A DNA stretch of 64,000 nt from the NCBI GenBank assembly GCA_037126765.1, contig JBBCBC010000022.1:20241758-20305757 (forward strand). The letters are read 5' to 3'. The position numbers and the translations under genes are program-made. The notes beneath the pieces were generated by a model. It was not told the origin of the DNA and did not search any database. It was given only the letters and a program-made list of their open reading frames with translations. Source of the stretch: Stenogyne calaminthoides (Eukaryota; Streptophyta; Magnoliopsida; Lamiales; Lamiaceae). The stretch's first letter is position 1; each line of letters begins with the position of its first letter. Shown here piece by piece: positions 11,223 through 23,040 of the stretch.

Positions 11223-13515
11223 TGTTGGGAGATGAATTTAATAAAAGATATATGATTTTGATTAAGATCCCAAAACCCCTGAGTATGACATGTTCAGAAT
11301 GATCTTGATAGTTGAGTCAGGATTCAGTTTTTAGAGTATTCAGGATGTTATCTGCACAATGTATAGTCAGCAAATATAGATCGATAGGTTAAAAGACTCA
11401 AGAACTCAAGATGTTTTGAAAGAAATCAAAATTCAATATGAAATCAAGATTCGAAGACTCGGTTTGAAATCGAGATATCAAGACTCGATGGTTATTCTTG
11501 AACTCAAGACTCAAAGATGAAGACTCGATTATATCGGTCAAGATAACTATAAAGACTCAGAAGACTCTGAAGACCCTGAAGACTCAGAAGACTCTGAAGA
11601 CGCAAGACTGAAGACTGAAGATTGAAGATCAAGAATACTGAAGGCACAGTAATTACTGAAGACTTAGTAATGTACTGAATGCTCAGTATAAACATGAATG
11701 TTCCGAGGCACTGAATATATCTATATGAAGGATTCAATACTGAGAAGATCGCGATTCCTTAGAAAATAGATATTCGCCAAGACATTCAAATGCAGACAAA
11801 AGGAACTAAGTCAGAAGTGTTGTTAAGGTTATATCAAACTCAGAGTTTGTAACCAAAAGAGCCGTTGAAGGTGTCTACCTTTAACCGGAGACAAAAACAA
11901 AAAGAGGAAGACAAAGACCATACCATACTAACAAAGGATGAAGGAAGTCAAACAAAAAAAGATGTCGATGTAAGAAAGTTCCGATCGCAAAAAGTGAAGA
12001 CCGGCTACATGAAAGGCTACTTGCTTAAAACGTGTTAGGGGTTCAAACCCTAAATATAGTCGTTCCTCACACACCATAAGAGGAAACTCACGAAGCTATC
12101 TCTCCAACGGATAGTTTTCAAGAGTGACCTCGGTGTATGCCTATAAATACCGGTGACCATCTACATTGTAAGGGTACGGGAAATTTATACGCAACTCAAG
12201 AGCTCAAACTTATTCTTGCAAAAGTTAAAGCACTCGAAAAACCTAGAATTTCCCAAGTGCTTCTATATTGAAGAGAGCTCACTATACTAAGCCTAGCTTG
12301 ATAAGAATTATCCAAAGCTTAGTCGAGATATCCTAACCCTTTGCATTGTGTTTCATTGTAAAGGATATCTCATCCTAGTTGGAAACCAACCAAGAAACCC
12401 CAAACCGTTGAGAAGGTAGTTGGAGTGTAATTGTTGGTGAGTAGAGTTGTAAAGAGTTAGTAAACTACGCGGAGTAGTCGAAAAACTCTAGTGGAGAAGT
12501 TAGTAAGCTTGAAAAAGTAAACTACGATGGGGTAGTCCCGAAAGCTTGTGAGTGTTTGAGTAAGTAAACTACGGAGGTAGTCGAAAAACTATAATTTTGA
12601 AGGTCGGGTTGAGTAAGTAAACTATCGTGGAGTAGTCGATGTTGAAAACTCGAGGCCAAGTTGAGTAAGTAAACTACAAATTCATAAAGGTAGTTAGAAA
12701 GCTTAAAAAGTGATTAGTGAATTTCTCGAGGATCGAGAGAGAGATAGTGGAAACCGAACTCTCTTCCGAGCTTGAGTCTCAACTCAACCACTATAATTGT
12801 TGTGTTCTTTATTGCTTTCCTTATTCTCGGACCTAATCTTAACTTTTGCATTGACTTGATTTTGAAAGCATACTTTTTCATTAATATCCCGTTAACGATA
12901 TTCTCACTCTTGGAATCAATCCATATTCTCTCGTGAAGTTGCATGTAAATTGAATGACAAAAGATAATAATCACTAATTCATAAAGGGAAATGGTTTTTC
13001 ATGAAATGCCTTAAAAGAATAAAAAAGTATAAACTAAAGGGCCAACCATTCATATACGTGTTCTTATAAATACAACTATATTTAATATATTCATTCATAG
13101 AACAGATTTTTCTATTTGTATTGCATGAATTTTTTTGGAAGACCCTAAATGACCAACTCTCTTTGAGGGGAAATCGAGAGAACAAGTTAAGGGGGAACTC
13201 ATAAAATCGTCAAATGATGACGATGGAACGAGATTGATGAAATCTCACGGATTAGTTATCGATCCAAGCAACTCGGGATCTCTGATACTCGGGGACTCGG
13301 TTGGGATTATCTGAGGTATCTCAGAAGAAAGCAAAATCGAGATCACTGTCTCGATGAGACTTTTTTGGATCGAGAAGCGATCTGTGCTTCTCGGGACCTA
13401 ATCTTCGGATGATTATTTCAACCCAATGTTTCACCTCGATGAAAAAAAGTTTTAAAAACACTGAACACGTGTTCCCCCCCATACACGTGTAAGACTCGTT
13501 TGCACCGGGACCAAA
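11223..13515 (+). repeat. 3' LTR of A1 (second half braided with flanking DNA)
   Basis: It starts TGTTGGGAGATG right after the polypurine tract and follows the family A LTR closely to about 12460, with TATAAATA at 12142-12149. From about 12440 it contains extra blocks that are exact copies of DNA at 13540-13936, inserted between consecutive LTR segments in the same order. The expected CCAACA end reads CCAAAA near 13511-13516. The nominal length of ~2.29 kb exceeds the 2.03-2.06 kb of clean copies because of the extra blocks. Confidence 0.85.
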
Positions 13516-13945
13516 ACTTTCTCTCTCGCAGGGTTTATTCATTAATATCCCGTTAACACTCTTTAACCTCATTCTCACTCTCGTGAGGAATCCTTTTTCT
13601 TTTCATATTCTCTCGTGATTTCCTTTTACTCTTCTGCTTGCTCTTCTGCCACAAGAGTTTTATTAGGCGATATTACTACGTTTGAGCCAAAAGATAATAA
13701 TTTTTTTGATAGGAAAAATAAATATAGCAGTTGTAAATGGTATGTTCATGAGTCATGCCTTACGTTGTTTAGAATAAAAGTACAAACACTTAATACACAA
13801 TATTGCAAAGATGACTCAAATCATATGAACATATACGTGTTACTATAAATACAACTATACGACACATATATTCATTCATACAATAACACATGCGTGTTTT
13901 TCTATTTGTATTGCATGAATTTTTTTGGAAGACCCTAGTTGACCG
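13516..13945. other. Flanking DNA between A1 and D
   Basis: AT-rich DNA with no convincing gene. It is the source of the extra blocks in the A1 3' LTR: the 40 bases at 13897-13936 recur exactly at 13107-13146, and 13830-13859 is nearly identical to 13051-13080. The last five bases, GACCG, are the left target duplication of element D. Confidence 0.7.
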
Positions 13946-15679
13946 TGTTGGGATATTTTAGTTTTGATTAATTATGCCAAAACATTATCAACTTGTGTTA
14001 TTTAAGATAATCTACAGATAACATGTTGAGGGGGAACGAGAGAACAAGTTAAGGGGAACTCATAAAATCGACGAAAGATGATCGAGATCGATTTGTGAAG
14101 AAATCATGTCGAGATCGAAATGAGTAGGATGAGTTCCGAACAGTTAAATCGGTGAAATTTGAACAAGAAGAAGAATGCTGATTTGTGATGAAGAAAAATC
14201 TGATAAAATCTTTGTGAAGAAATCGAAAATCAAAGTAGAAGAAATCTGAAATCGAAAAAATAAGAAAGGATGTGAAATCAAAAGAAAAAGGATGAACATT
14301 AATGTGAAATCACTTTCGATGAATATTTAAATTCAATCGATTTCAAAAGATGAAGTTTGTTGCCTTGAAGATTTCAACAAAGCATCTCAATGAACAATGA
14401 TTTCATATCCAAATTTACCCAAGAATAGATGAAGCACAAATGTAATATCCTAGATTTTTTCCATCCTTAGACTAAACAAATGTAAGAAATCTCAACCTAG
14501 TTGAAACCAAACAAACCTTCTCTTTGATAGGATAAGTTTGTAGGTGAGTCCGAACCAGAAACATCTACTTAATCGAAGAGATGAAATCCCGTGAAGATGT
14601 CCCGTTTGAGTGTGAACTCGGTAAACATCAAAGACGAAATAGGATCCCATGAGGGTGATCCCCGTTTGAGACACACAAAATCAAAGTTGACAAATAAGAA
14701 GACAACAAACATATTGATGTGACATAAATACATACTTTAGCAAATGCGATTCAAAAAAAATAATGCAAAAGGTCAAAGAAAATTTTCACGGAAGTTATTA
14801 GCATGGATTTGAATATTACTTTCCAACTTCCTTAAATGTGCTAATATTGCACATGTAATATTTAAATCCACACTATAAATATTTGCATTGCACTATCTTC
14901 AAAAGAAGAAGATGGTTTTTAGTTTTTTCATTTTCTTAGCTGTAACGGGTCCTAATGAATTGTCAAATTTTGGAAAAATTGTGCTAGAAAAATAAAAACA
15001 GTGTATCAAATTGTAACAATTAAAAAAAGATTAAAGCCAAATATTCAAGCATCTCCATTCAAGAACAAATAACATTACATATCCAAATTTACCCAAGAGT
15101 GTTCTTCAATAGATCTAAGCACAAATGTAATATCCTAAGCTTAGAGATTTTTCCCATCCCAAATTTAGCATTGAGGCTAAACAAATGTAAGGAAAATCTC
15201 AACCTAGTTGAAACCAAACAAACCTTTGTATAATTAAATCGGTTTGATAGGATAAGTTTGTAGGTGAGTGTGAACTTCGGTAAACATCTAAAAGAATCCC
15301 GTTGGGGCTTAAAGGGAGGGTAGGCAATCCCGTTTGAGGAGATAAGTCCCGTTTTCAGTGTGAACTCGGAAACATCAAGCAATCCCGAAAATTTTAGGGT
15401 AAATAATCATTTAGCGATCCCGTGAGGTTATAAGTCCCGTTTGAGTGAGAACTTCGGTAAACATCTGTTGGTTAAGTTGGTGCCCCATGAAGGGAAGAGT
15501 GGGTGTAGGGCCGAGTTATCCGAACCACTTTAAAATCATGTGTTCTTATTTGCTTTCGTATTAACTGTCATACATAGTTTAGCAAATCTGCATATCACAT
15601 TCGAAAAAAAAATAAAAATTAAGTCACCTCCCATTGAAATTTTACGAGTTTTTAAATCGGATTTTTATAATGGACCAAA
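13946..15679 (+). repeat. 5' LTR of D (braided)
   Basis: It starts TGTTGGGATATT and ends near GGACCAA at 15672-15678. It contains foreign blocks that also occur downstream of the element: 14827-14858 equals 17719-17750, and 14935-15022 equals 18097-18184. A second copy of the leader-like LTR segment (14440-14540 and 15080-15280) also suggests a merged consensus. Confidence 0.75.
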
Positions 15680-15949
15680 AATTATCGTCGAGCGGGGGTT
15701 TAGTAGTTCACTAGATTTTAATGTGAACACATGAATTTGGTCTTTTTTAAAAAAAACCCATTTAGTTTAAAATGCATAAATTTTATAAAATTCATGGAGG
15801 TTGACAATCAACTTCTCATTTTTTTTCATAAAATGAAAACATGTTCTTCATTATTTCACTTATTTAACTAACTTGATTTTTTTTTTTCTCAATATATTTT
15901 TTTATTGTTAGTTAGTTTTGGCATCATTATCAAAAGGGGTTCTCTAAAT
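15680..15949 (+). other. Internal region of D (non-coding)
   Basis: About 270 bp. A degraded primer-binding site may lie at 15681-15698. The right end reads GGCATCATTATCAAAAGGGG and then, after a few bases, AAAT before the next LTR; this matches the polypurine context of families A and B. No ORF was seen. Confidence 0.6.
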
Positions 15950-17680
15950 TGTTGGGATATTTTAGTTTTGATTAATTATGCCAAAACATTATCAACTTGT
16001 GTTATTTAAGATAATCTCTGACGATAACAAGTTGAGGGGGGAACGAGAGAACAAGTTAAGGGGAACTCATAAAATCGATTTTGTCCAAGATGATCGAGAT
16101 CGGGAATTATAATTTTTACATCGAGATCGATGAGTAGGATGAGTTCCGAAATATATTAAATATTTTTTTCTTTGTGAGTATCAAGAAGAAGATCATCTTT
16201 ATATATTTGTGATGAAGAAAAGCCCATGTATTACACAGAAAACTTCATGTTTAAAATTTTTATTTTACATATAATAAAATGTCATTTCAAATCTGAAGAA
16301 ATCGCTTTTTTTTTTCAAGTTAAAAAATCTCAATATATGATTAAATCTTCATTCTTTCAATATTGCGAGAAGAAATCAAATCGCGAATAATCTATGTACT
16401 ATTCAACTAATCGATAATTGGATGAATAAATATTATGAAATAATTACGATTCGATGAAAACATATATCGTTAAAATAAACGATGTAAATAAGATGGATTT
16501 GTTGACCCGAAATCTCGGGGCATACCAAGCCGGGATGTAATCTTGAGAGCCTTACATTCTTGATACATCTTATGAAGATGAATGAATGAGTTCGAATATA
16601 TGTGGATGAAATCGATTCGGATGAATTTTTGTAGCTCTTTCTCTTTCGTTATTTTTTTTATTTTTATCATAAAGAATCGATGAAAAGCATGTCTTTGGAT
16701 TCTTTTGGACCAAATGATTTACTAAAGACCCAAATCTGCGAGACCAGATTTCGTTCATTGGACGGATCGAAATTTGGATACGATCGAAAGAGATGAACAA
16801 TGTCGACGAATTATATTCATCGGATCCGTTTAGACACACAAAAGCAAATTGGCAAATAAGAAGACAACACACATATTGATGTGACATAAAGCTTTTTTTT
16901 TTTTCTTTCTCTCTTTAGGAAAAGTGCAAAAGGTCAAAGAAAAGCTGGAAGTTATTAGTATGGATTTGAATATTACTTTCCAACGGTAATATTTAAATTC
17001 ACACTATAAATACATTGCACTATCTTCAAAAGAAGAAGATGGAGTTTGCTGCAAAGTGAAGATTAAAGCCAAATATTCAAGCATCTCAATTCAAGAACAC
17101 AGAGCATTACATATCCAAATTTACCCAAGAGTGTTCTTCAATAGATCTAAGCACAAATGTAATATCCTAAGCTTAGAGAGATTTTCCCATCCTTAGCATT
17201 GAGACTAAACAAATGTAAGGGAAAATCTCAACCTAGTTGGAAACCAAACAAACCTTACCCAAATCAGTTTGATAGGATAAGTTTGTAGGTGAGTGTGAAC
17301 TCGGTAAACATCTAGCAATCCTGAAAGGGAGGGTAGGCAATCCCGTGAGGGAGATAAGTCCCGTTTGAGTGTGAACTCGGTAAACATCAAGCAATCCCGA
17401 AAGGGAGGGTAGGCGATCCCATGAGGGTGATAAGTCCCGTTTGAGTGAGAACTCGAATTAAACATCTGTTGGTTAAGTTGGTGCCCCATGAAGGGAAGAG
17501 TGGATGTAGGACGAGTTGTTCAACCACTATAAAATCGTGTGTTCTTATTTGCTTTCATATTAACTGTCATACATACTTTAGCAAATCTGCATATCACATT
17601 CGAAAAAAAATAATAAAAAAAATTAAGTCACCTCCCATTAAAATTTTACGAGTTTTAAATCGGGTTTTTCGGGACCAACA
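15950..17680 (+). repeat. 3' LTR of D
   Basis: It starts TGTTGGGATATT and ends GGGACCAACA. From about 17040 it is clean and resembles the B-family LTR, with repeated words such as GTGAACTCGGTAAACATC and AATCCCG. Part of the first half is braided: 16324-16364 is identical to 20574-20614, and nearby pieces of 16225-16410 match 20388-20710. Confidence 0.8.
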
Positions 17681-17689
17681 GACCGGTTT

Positions 17690-17886
17690 ACCATGAAGGA
17701 TTGACGAATTTTCTGGTACTTCCTTAAATGTGCTAATATTGCACATGTAAATTGCGTAGGAATATCTCTCATAAAAGTATTGTATCTACTAGCAGTTTCG
17801 TCTATCCAAATGTGTTCAAAGTCCTCAGTGTGCAAGTGTATGGCCACTCTATTTGCTTTTCTTCGTGTGAAAATCCGAGCAACCAC
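17690..17886 (-). other. Possible coding fragment beside D insertion
   Basis: A minus-strand open frame of about 60 residues with ordinary protein composition, including HTEDFEHIWIDETASRY. Its last codons run into the D LTR at 17680, so the D insertion would interrupt it. I do not recognise the family, and no exon signals or neighbouring exons were identified. It could be a decayed gene or mobile-element fragment, or chance. Confidence 0.25.
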
Positions 17887-20036
17887 TTTATAATAATAAT
17901 AGTTAATTCGAAGAAAAAAAATGCACGATCAATTGAGGTTATCTTAATTATGACAAAACCTATTTTTCTTTAACATAAATGACCTTTTTAATTGTTGTTA
18001 TCCACTGCTTAATTTTTTTATACAATTTTTGTGCAACGTGTTTATCACCCTTTACGCTTCCTGAGACGATTTTAGCCACATAAAAAGATTTTCGATCTTA
18101 GCTGTAACGGGTCCTAATGAATTGTCAAATTTTGGAAAAATTGTGCTAGAAAAATAAAAACAGTGTATCAAATTGTAACAATTACAAAATTATAGTGGTA
18201 TTTGAAAATTCCGTGTAGGCATGTCAAAAGTTTGTGTATTTAAGACAATTAACCTAATAATATATGCTAGTAACATAAATAATAATAAAAAACGCCAAAG
18301 GTCCTGAAAAGCACTTTGCATTGTACAAATTACATGACTCATTCACTAGACATGATTCAAATGAGAAGAAATAAATTTAGTTTTTGTGTTGTACAACATT
18401 GTACTATGCAGTAGACCCACGCGGATTTCATGTGTCTTTTAGTTGAAGATAAAAATTCATATGAGACGAGATACAATTTAGAACAAATTACATTCACTCC
18501 TCCCAAAGTGCTAAAACGTTAATGCCCAATTTAAGATATGTCTCATCGTGAGATGGTCTCATACAAATGTGTTTCTTAGTTGAATAGCATAATCCTATTA
18601 TGTACTAAATTTAAATACACTATAAATTCGCATAAGTCTATGTACTACACAACACGATATTGTATAACGTAGGATTCGATTCCAGAAGAAAGTAGATGAA
18701 AAAATGGAGGTAAAAATAAAAGAATGCACGCATTACTAATACCTTGCAAGTTATGAAGTGTACTAATTGTAAGTAAAAGGGACAGGGGGGTGGAAAAGAA
18801 TCATTTCAGTTGGGGCTTAGATTGGAGACAAAAAGCTGGACGGAGGTTCAGACGTCAATAAGGTTTGGTATGTACATGTTCTTTTAATTTCATCAATCTA
18901 TTTCAATTATTCATATATATTACTTCCAAGCCATGCCTTCTTATTCCCATACATCATTATCATCATCATAGACAAGATATTTCTTGCCAAGGAAATATTT
19001 ACATGTTTAGATTTCTAAAATATTAATTTTATTTTAATAGATTCCTAAATAATCATTTAGTTTTAGATATTCATTGATATAAATCGTAGAAGTGTTACAG
19101 TAATTAAATGTAAACAAGAATTGTGTCACTCGTTCACTTTTTTCATATGAGTTTGATTGGAAACTATTTCACATGACACAATTTAATCTCATCTAAAAGT
19201 TTGAATTTTTGAAGAATGTATAATTAAATTATTTATATTAATTTTTAATACTTTTTCACTCGTGAGTTGTAACCAGACCCATTGAGTGACAATCTAATAC
19301 GAGTAGAGTTGTTTTTAATGGGAACCGAAATCAAATCACTCTTATAAAATACATAAATATTATCACTGTTATGTACAAATTCTATCACTATTATGCATAA
19401 ACACTATCATTGTTTAATTTATTTATTTTTTAACAGTGATAGTGTTTATGCATAATAGTGATAAATTTTGTGCATAACGGTAATAGTGTTTATATATGAA
19501 TAACAATAATATAGTCTGTGCATAACAGTGATAATGTGCATATATAACAATGATATTGTTTATGCATAATAGTGATAAAGTTTGTGCATAATAGTGATAA
19601 AATTTATGCATAATAATGATAGTGCATATATATAACAGTAATATTCAAGAAATGCTATTAAAAAAATACAGTAATATTGAAGAAATAGAGTTCACCGTGT
19701 AATCGAATTTATACAAATTTTTGTCATCAAACCTAGGACATGAGCATGTGTCCTTTGGCTCTACTATCATTAAAAAAAAAATCTCATTTAAAGTAAGAAC
19801 TCGTAAAAAAATGTATAATTAATTAATTTACATTATTTTCTAACCTCACCCATTGATTTTCTCTTTGAAACTATAATGATCATAAATATATAATATGAGC
19901 TATTTTTTCTTTTATAGTTTTGGCGCCAATCGTCCTCGATCGTTGATCGTTTTTAGTGGATTAATCTTGATCGTCCATTATTTTGCATCAATTAAGTAAA
20001 TTATTTGTCACATTTATTTGATAAACTTTAATGCAG
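17887..20036. other. AT-rich intergenic region
   Basis: No gene is supported. It includes 18097-18184, an 88-base block repeated exactly inside the D 5' LTR, and the inverted repeat at 19361-19485. ORFs here are short and of biased composition. Confidence 0.6.
19361..19485. repeat. 54-bp inverted repeat with 17-bp spacer
   Basis: The left arm 19361-19414 is the reverse complement of 19432-19485, with about 6 mismatches in 54 by eye. The right arm continues to about 19640 as imperfect tandem copies of a ~21-24 bp word containing GCATAATAGTGATAA. The structure could fold into a long hairpin; it may be a degenerate MITE or a small-RNA hairpin source. Confidence 0.75.
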
Positions 20037-20340
20037 ATTTAATGATGGGCTGAATTCAAGGCCCGTTGATTTGTTCTCGCACCTATTTAAAGAGAAGTCC
20101 CATCTTCGAAAAGTTTCATCACTCCACTTCTTAGAATCCATTATTTTATTGTTTCTAATCCAAAATCATCTCCTTCATCCCATGTTTTATATTTTCTTGA
20201 ATATGCTAATGCTGTTTTGTGATTTTGACATTATTTTTTGACAAATTTGATCTCTCATCATTGTAATAAGGTAGTCTTTGTTTCTGTAAAGATATTCATC
20301 TTCAGAAGAAGAAGATCAAGTTTATATATACTCGCCTTCA
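20037..20340 (+). promoter_or_regulatory. Promoter-like leader repeat, copy 1
   Basis: Shares with 22166-22340 and 28090-28340 a core that includes CTATTTAAAGAGAAGT, preceded by a GGCCCG/AGCCC motif and followed by a pyrimidine-rich leader with TTTATTGTTTCT and ATCCAAA. It looks like the TATA and 5' leader of one transposon family. Copy 3 lies before the Helitron-type helicase remnant. No ORF of note follows this copy. Confidence 0.45.
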
Positions 20341-22165
20341 CGCATGATGGGAAGCAATGAAAATCAAATTTGCAGGTTGTTAGTGCCACCATGTAATTAC
20401 ACAGGAAATCTTCATGTTTAATTTATAATAATATATATTTTGTAGCAGACATATAATAAACAGTGCAATTGTAATTTGTTTCAAATCTGAAAATGAGTTT
20501 GAATCAGTTGAGTCTGTGGTGCAATTAGTATATTACACTTTTTTTTCAAGTTATATTTTTTCGATTTATTTGTAAAATCTCAATATATGATTAAATCTTC
20601 ATTCTTTCAATATTCAGTTTTTTTTAACAAAGTAGTACCCTTACGTGTAACCAATGAATATTATTTCGTTAAACAACTAATAATCTCTGTACTATTCAAC
20701 TAATACTATTTAGTGTAATCAAGTAATACCTTTCATAAGTATTATCTTTTAGTATAAGCAACTGATACTTTTTAGTGAAAATAAATAATATCCTTCTAAT
20801 TGCTCACCTATGAAGTATTTTTACTCTACATTTTTGCTTAATTTTATTATTATTATTCTAATTATGCGATCTATGTTGTGTTATTAATTTCATCCATTTA
20901 GATTCACCATTAATTCAATTCGTTAATGATGTGTTATAAACTAATTTCAATTGTAGTGCTTTGATCGTGGGCAAAATTGTAGGTACCATTTATTTTTCTT
21001 TTTCTCTAATTTTCTTTATTTGGTTTGTTTTATTTATTTTTTAATTGTGGCCCAAATCTGTAGTGGTGTTAATGCCAAAAATTGTCCCATTTTATACATC
21101 TCATCCTCGAATAATTTTATTCTTTTTAATAACCAAAACCAAGATTATCATATTATTATTATATTTGTAAGTATTCTATTTTTTGAGTTAGTATGACCAA
21201 TCATTTATTGTGCAATTTTTAATTTGGTAATTTATACCATTTAATATATAATCTCTCATTTTGGTAATATTGACCAATCATTTATTATTTAATATCATGT
21301 TTTTTATTAATTTTTACAAGCATTTTTTTCTTTACATTTAATATCATTGGTAATAAATTTTTATTTTTCAAAATTTGAATCGTTAATTTTTTTTAGAAAA
21401 AATTACAACTAGATAGATTGATTAAACCATTACAACCAGATACAAAGTGCAGAAATTTGAACTAAAGTGCAGAAATTTTCTGCACTTTGTATCTGATTGT
21501 AAGTTTTTGGGTGACTTTGTAGTGGAATGTTTTTCTCCTTTTTTTTATAGAATTAGTTCTTACTCACTTTATTTGAATTATATGATTTAGGTAATTTTGT
21601 AATTGTAGTCAACAAATAATTGAATTAATATTATTTATAAAGGTAAGTATTCTTTTAATTTAATTTAGTAACTATGACCATTAATGTATTATGTCATCTC
21701 CATTTTAGCAAATTTAACAAACATTTATTATATAATTTAATTTTGATTAATCTCTCAAGTTTTCAACTTAATGAAATTATATTTCTATATATAACATTTA
21801 ATTGTACATTTCTATCTTAATCACACTGTGATCCAATCACCTCAATCTTTGAATATGTCAAATTGGAGGTATGATTACCACATAAATTAATGATATTATT
21901 AATTGGGCATTAAATTATTTAAAATAGTTATTGTGACTGAATTACTCAACCAAAAAGATTGTATATTGACAATTTTTTTAAATTGTGATATTAAAAAGTA
22001 CCATAAATATAATAACTCACACTTTTAAATTAAGTCAATATTTTAACATATTGACTATATTACTCTAATTGATAAAAAAACATGCGTATATTTTTGTCCC
22101 ATATTTATTTTTGATCAATTCTTGATTTGTGTTTTTGTTGGGAAATTAAATAAAATTAAATAAGG
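20341..22165. other. AT-rich spacer without genes
   Basis: Very AT-rich with no supported gene. Pieces of 20388-20710 recur inside the D 3' LTR at 16225-16410. A short inverted pair around 21430-21510 (AAGTGCAGAAATTT and related words) is the only other local structure noted. Confidence 0.5.
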
Positions 22166-22340
22166 CTTTAATGATGTGTTGAATACAAGCCCATTAATTT
22201 GTTGTCGTACACTTATTTAAAGAGAAGTTCCATCATCCAAAATTATCATTCTCATGCAAAACAATTATAATTTTTAGTGACTTTGTTTTCGTTAGGAATT
22301 TTAGTTTCAAGTTCTACAAGAGTAATATACAAATTTGAAA
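22166..22340 (+). promoter_or_regulatory. Promoter-like leader repeat, copy 2
   Basis: Contains TTATTTAAAGAGAAGTTCC and an upstream AAGCCC motif, similar to copies 1 and 3, and is followed by TTTTTAGTGACTT, which also follows copy 3. An open frame at 22277-22474 is AT-rich and not recognisable. Confidence 0.4.
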
Positions 22341-22689
22341 TGATGAATTTATTTTTTGATGATACAATATTTGTGGACTTATGTCGTCTTCGAGATGATT
22401 TTAGGGATGATATAAAGTTTCTCACACGTAAGTTTAAAATCTATAAACAAATCATCTTAGTAGTTTTTATATGATATATGATATATATATATATATATAA
22501 ATTTAATGATTTTTTTATGTAGTTGGAGATTTATTTATCAAATATGATGAATTGAAGATGTACAAGGAACATTATTATTCATAGAATTCATTTAATTTTT
22601 TCGTTCAATACGTACCCAGTAAATCCATTGAAGTGCAATATAAATTTGTATGTTTTTCATTGTCGAAAAATTTATTATTCTAATTATAT

Positions 22690-23040
22690 AGTGGGATTTA
22701 AGTGGGATTTTTCACCCTCTTTGGGTATTCTCCGCCCTTTATGGGTTTGTTGCAGATTCTCTCCGCCCTCTATGGGTTTGTTGCAGCGAGTGCAGAAGCA
22801 ATTTGCGGAGCCAGATGAAGAAAGAAAGACGCGCTGCGGTTGAGGTTCCAGTCGATAGCAGGACGAAATATATGTGCCACGACGTGCTGTGGATAATGCC
22901 TTAGTCCGGGCTCAGTCCATATACCACGAGCTCATATCTAGGGTCGCTCCCAGTTTTGCGGAATTTGCGTCATCCTCCTCCGATCCTCACGCTTGGTTCG
23001 AGGTAGGTCTTCCCCCGAGTTGGGTTTGAAGAATTAGCTT
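22690..23040 (+). other. GC-rich coding-like fragment with 30-bp tandem duplication
   Basis: A GC-rich island in AT-rich DNA. Two adjacent copies of a unit with CCGCCCT(T/C)TATGGGTTTG occupy 22727-22755 and 22756-22786. From about 22860 an open frame without a start codon includes VRAQSIYHELISRVAPSF and ends at a TGA near 23028. I do not recognise the protein. It may be a captured exon or part of a decayed element. Confidence 0.3.

Larger units (their letters stand above)
1..13515 (+). mobile_element. Copia LTR retrotransposon A1 (SIRE-like), 5' end outside window
   Basis: A long Copia element in the order LTR, primer-binding site, gag, integrase, reverse transcriptase, RNase H, extra ORF, polypurine tract, LTR. 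Integrase before reverse transcriptase is the Copia order; a long ORF after pol is typical of the SIRE/Maximus lineage. About 145 bp of the 5' LTR lie outside the window, so its target duplication cannot be checked. By eye, the two LTRs differ at only about 1-2% of sites where both are clean (190-480 against 11551-11840), which suggests a young insertion. The coding region is nevertheless heavily damaged: the protease region is deleted and many frameshifts coincide with CAG/CTG to CG changes. Autonomy is excluded as read. Confidence 0.92.
13946..17680 (+). mobile_element. Non-autonomous LTR element D with tiny internal region
   Basis: Two direct LTRs, both starting TGTTGGGATATTTTAG; the right one ends CCAACA. 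They are flanked by a perfect 5-bp duplication GACCG (13941-13945 and 17681-17685). The internal region is only about 270 bp and codes for nothing. The first bases of the LTR match the B-family LTRs at 42885-51657. The duplication shows that this minimal form itself integrated. Enzymes must come from another element; family A is the best candidate because of its similar primer site and polypurine context. The 5' LTR and part of the 3' LTR are braided with flanking DNA. Confidence 0.85.
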
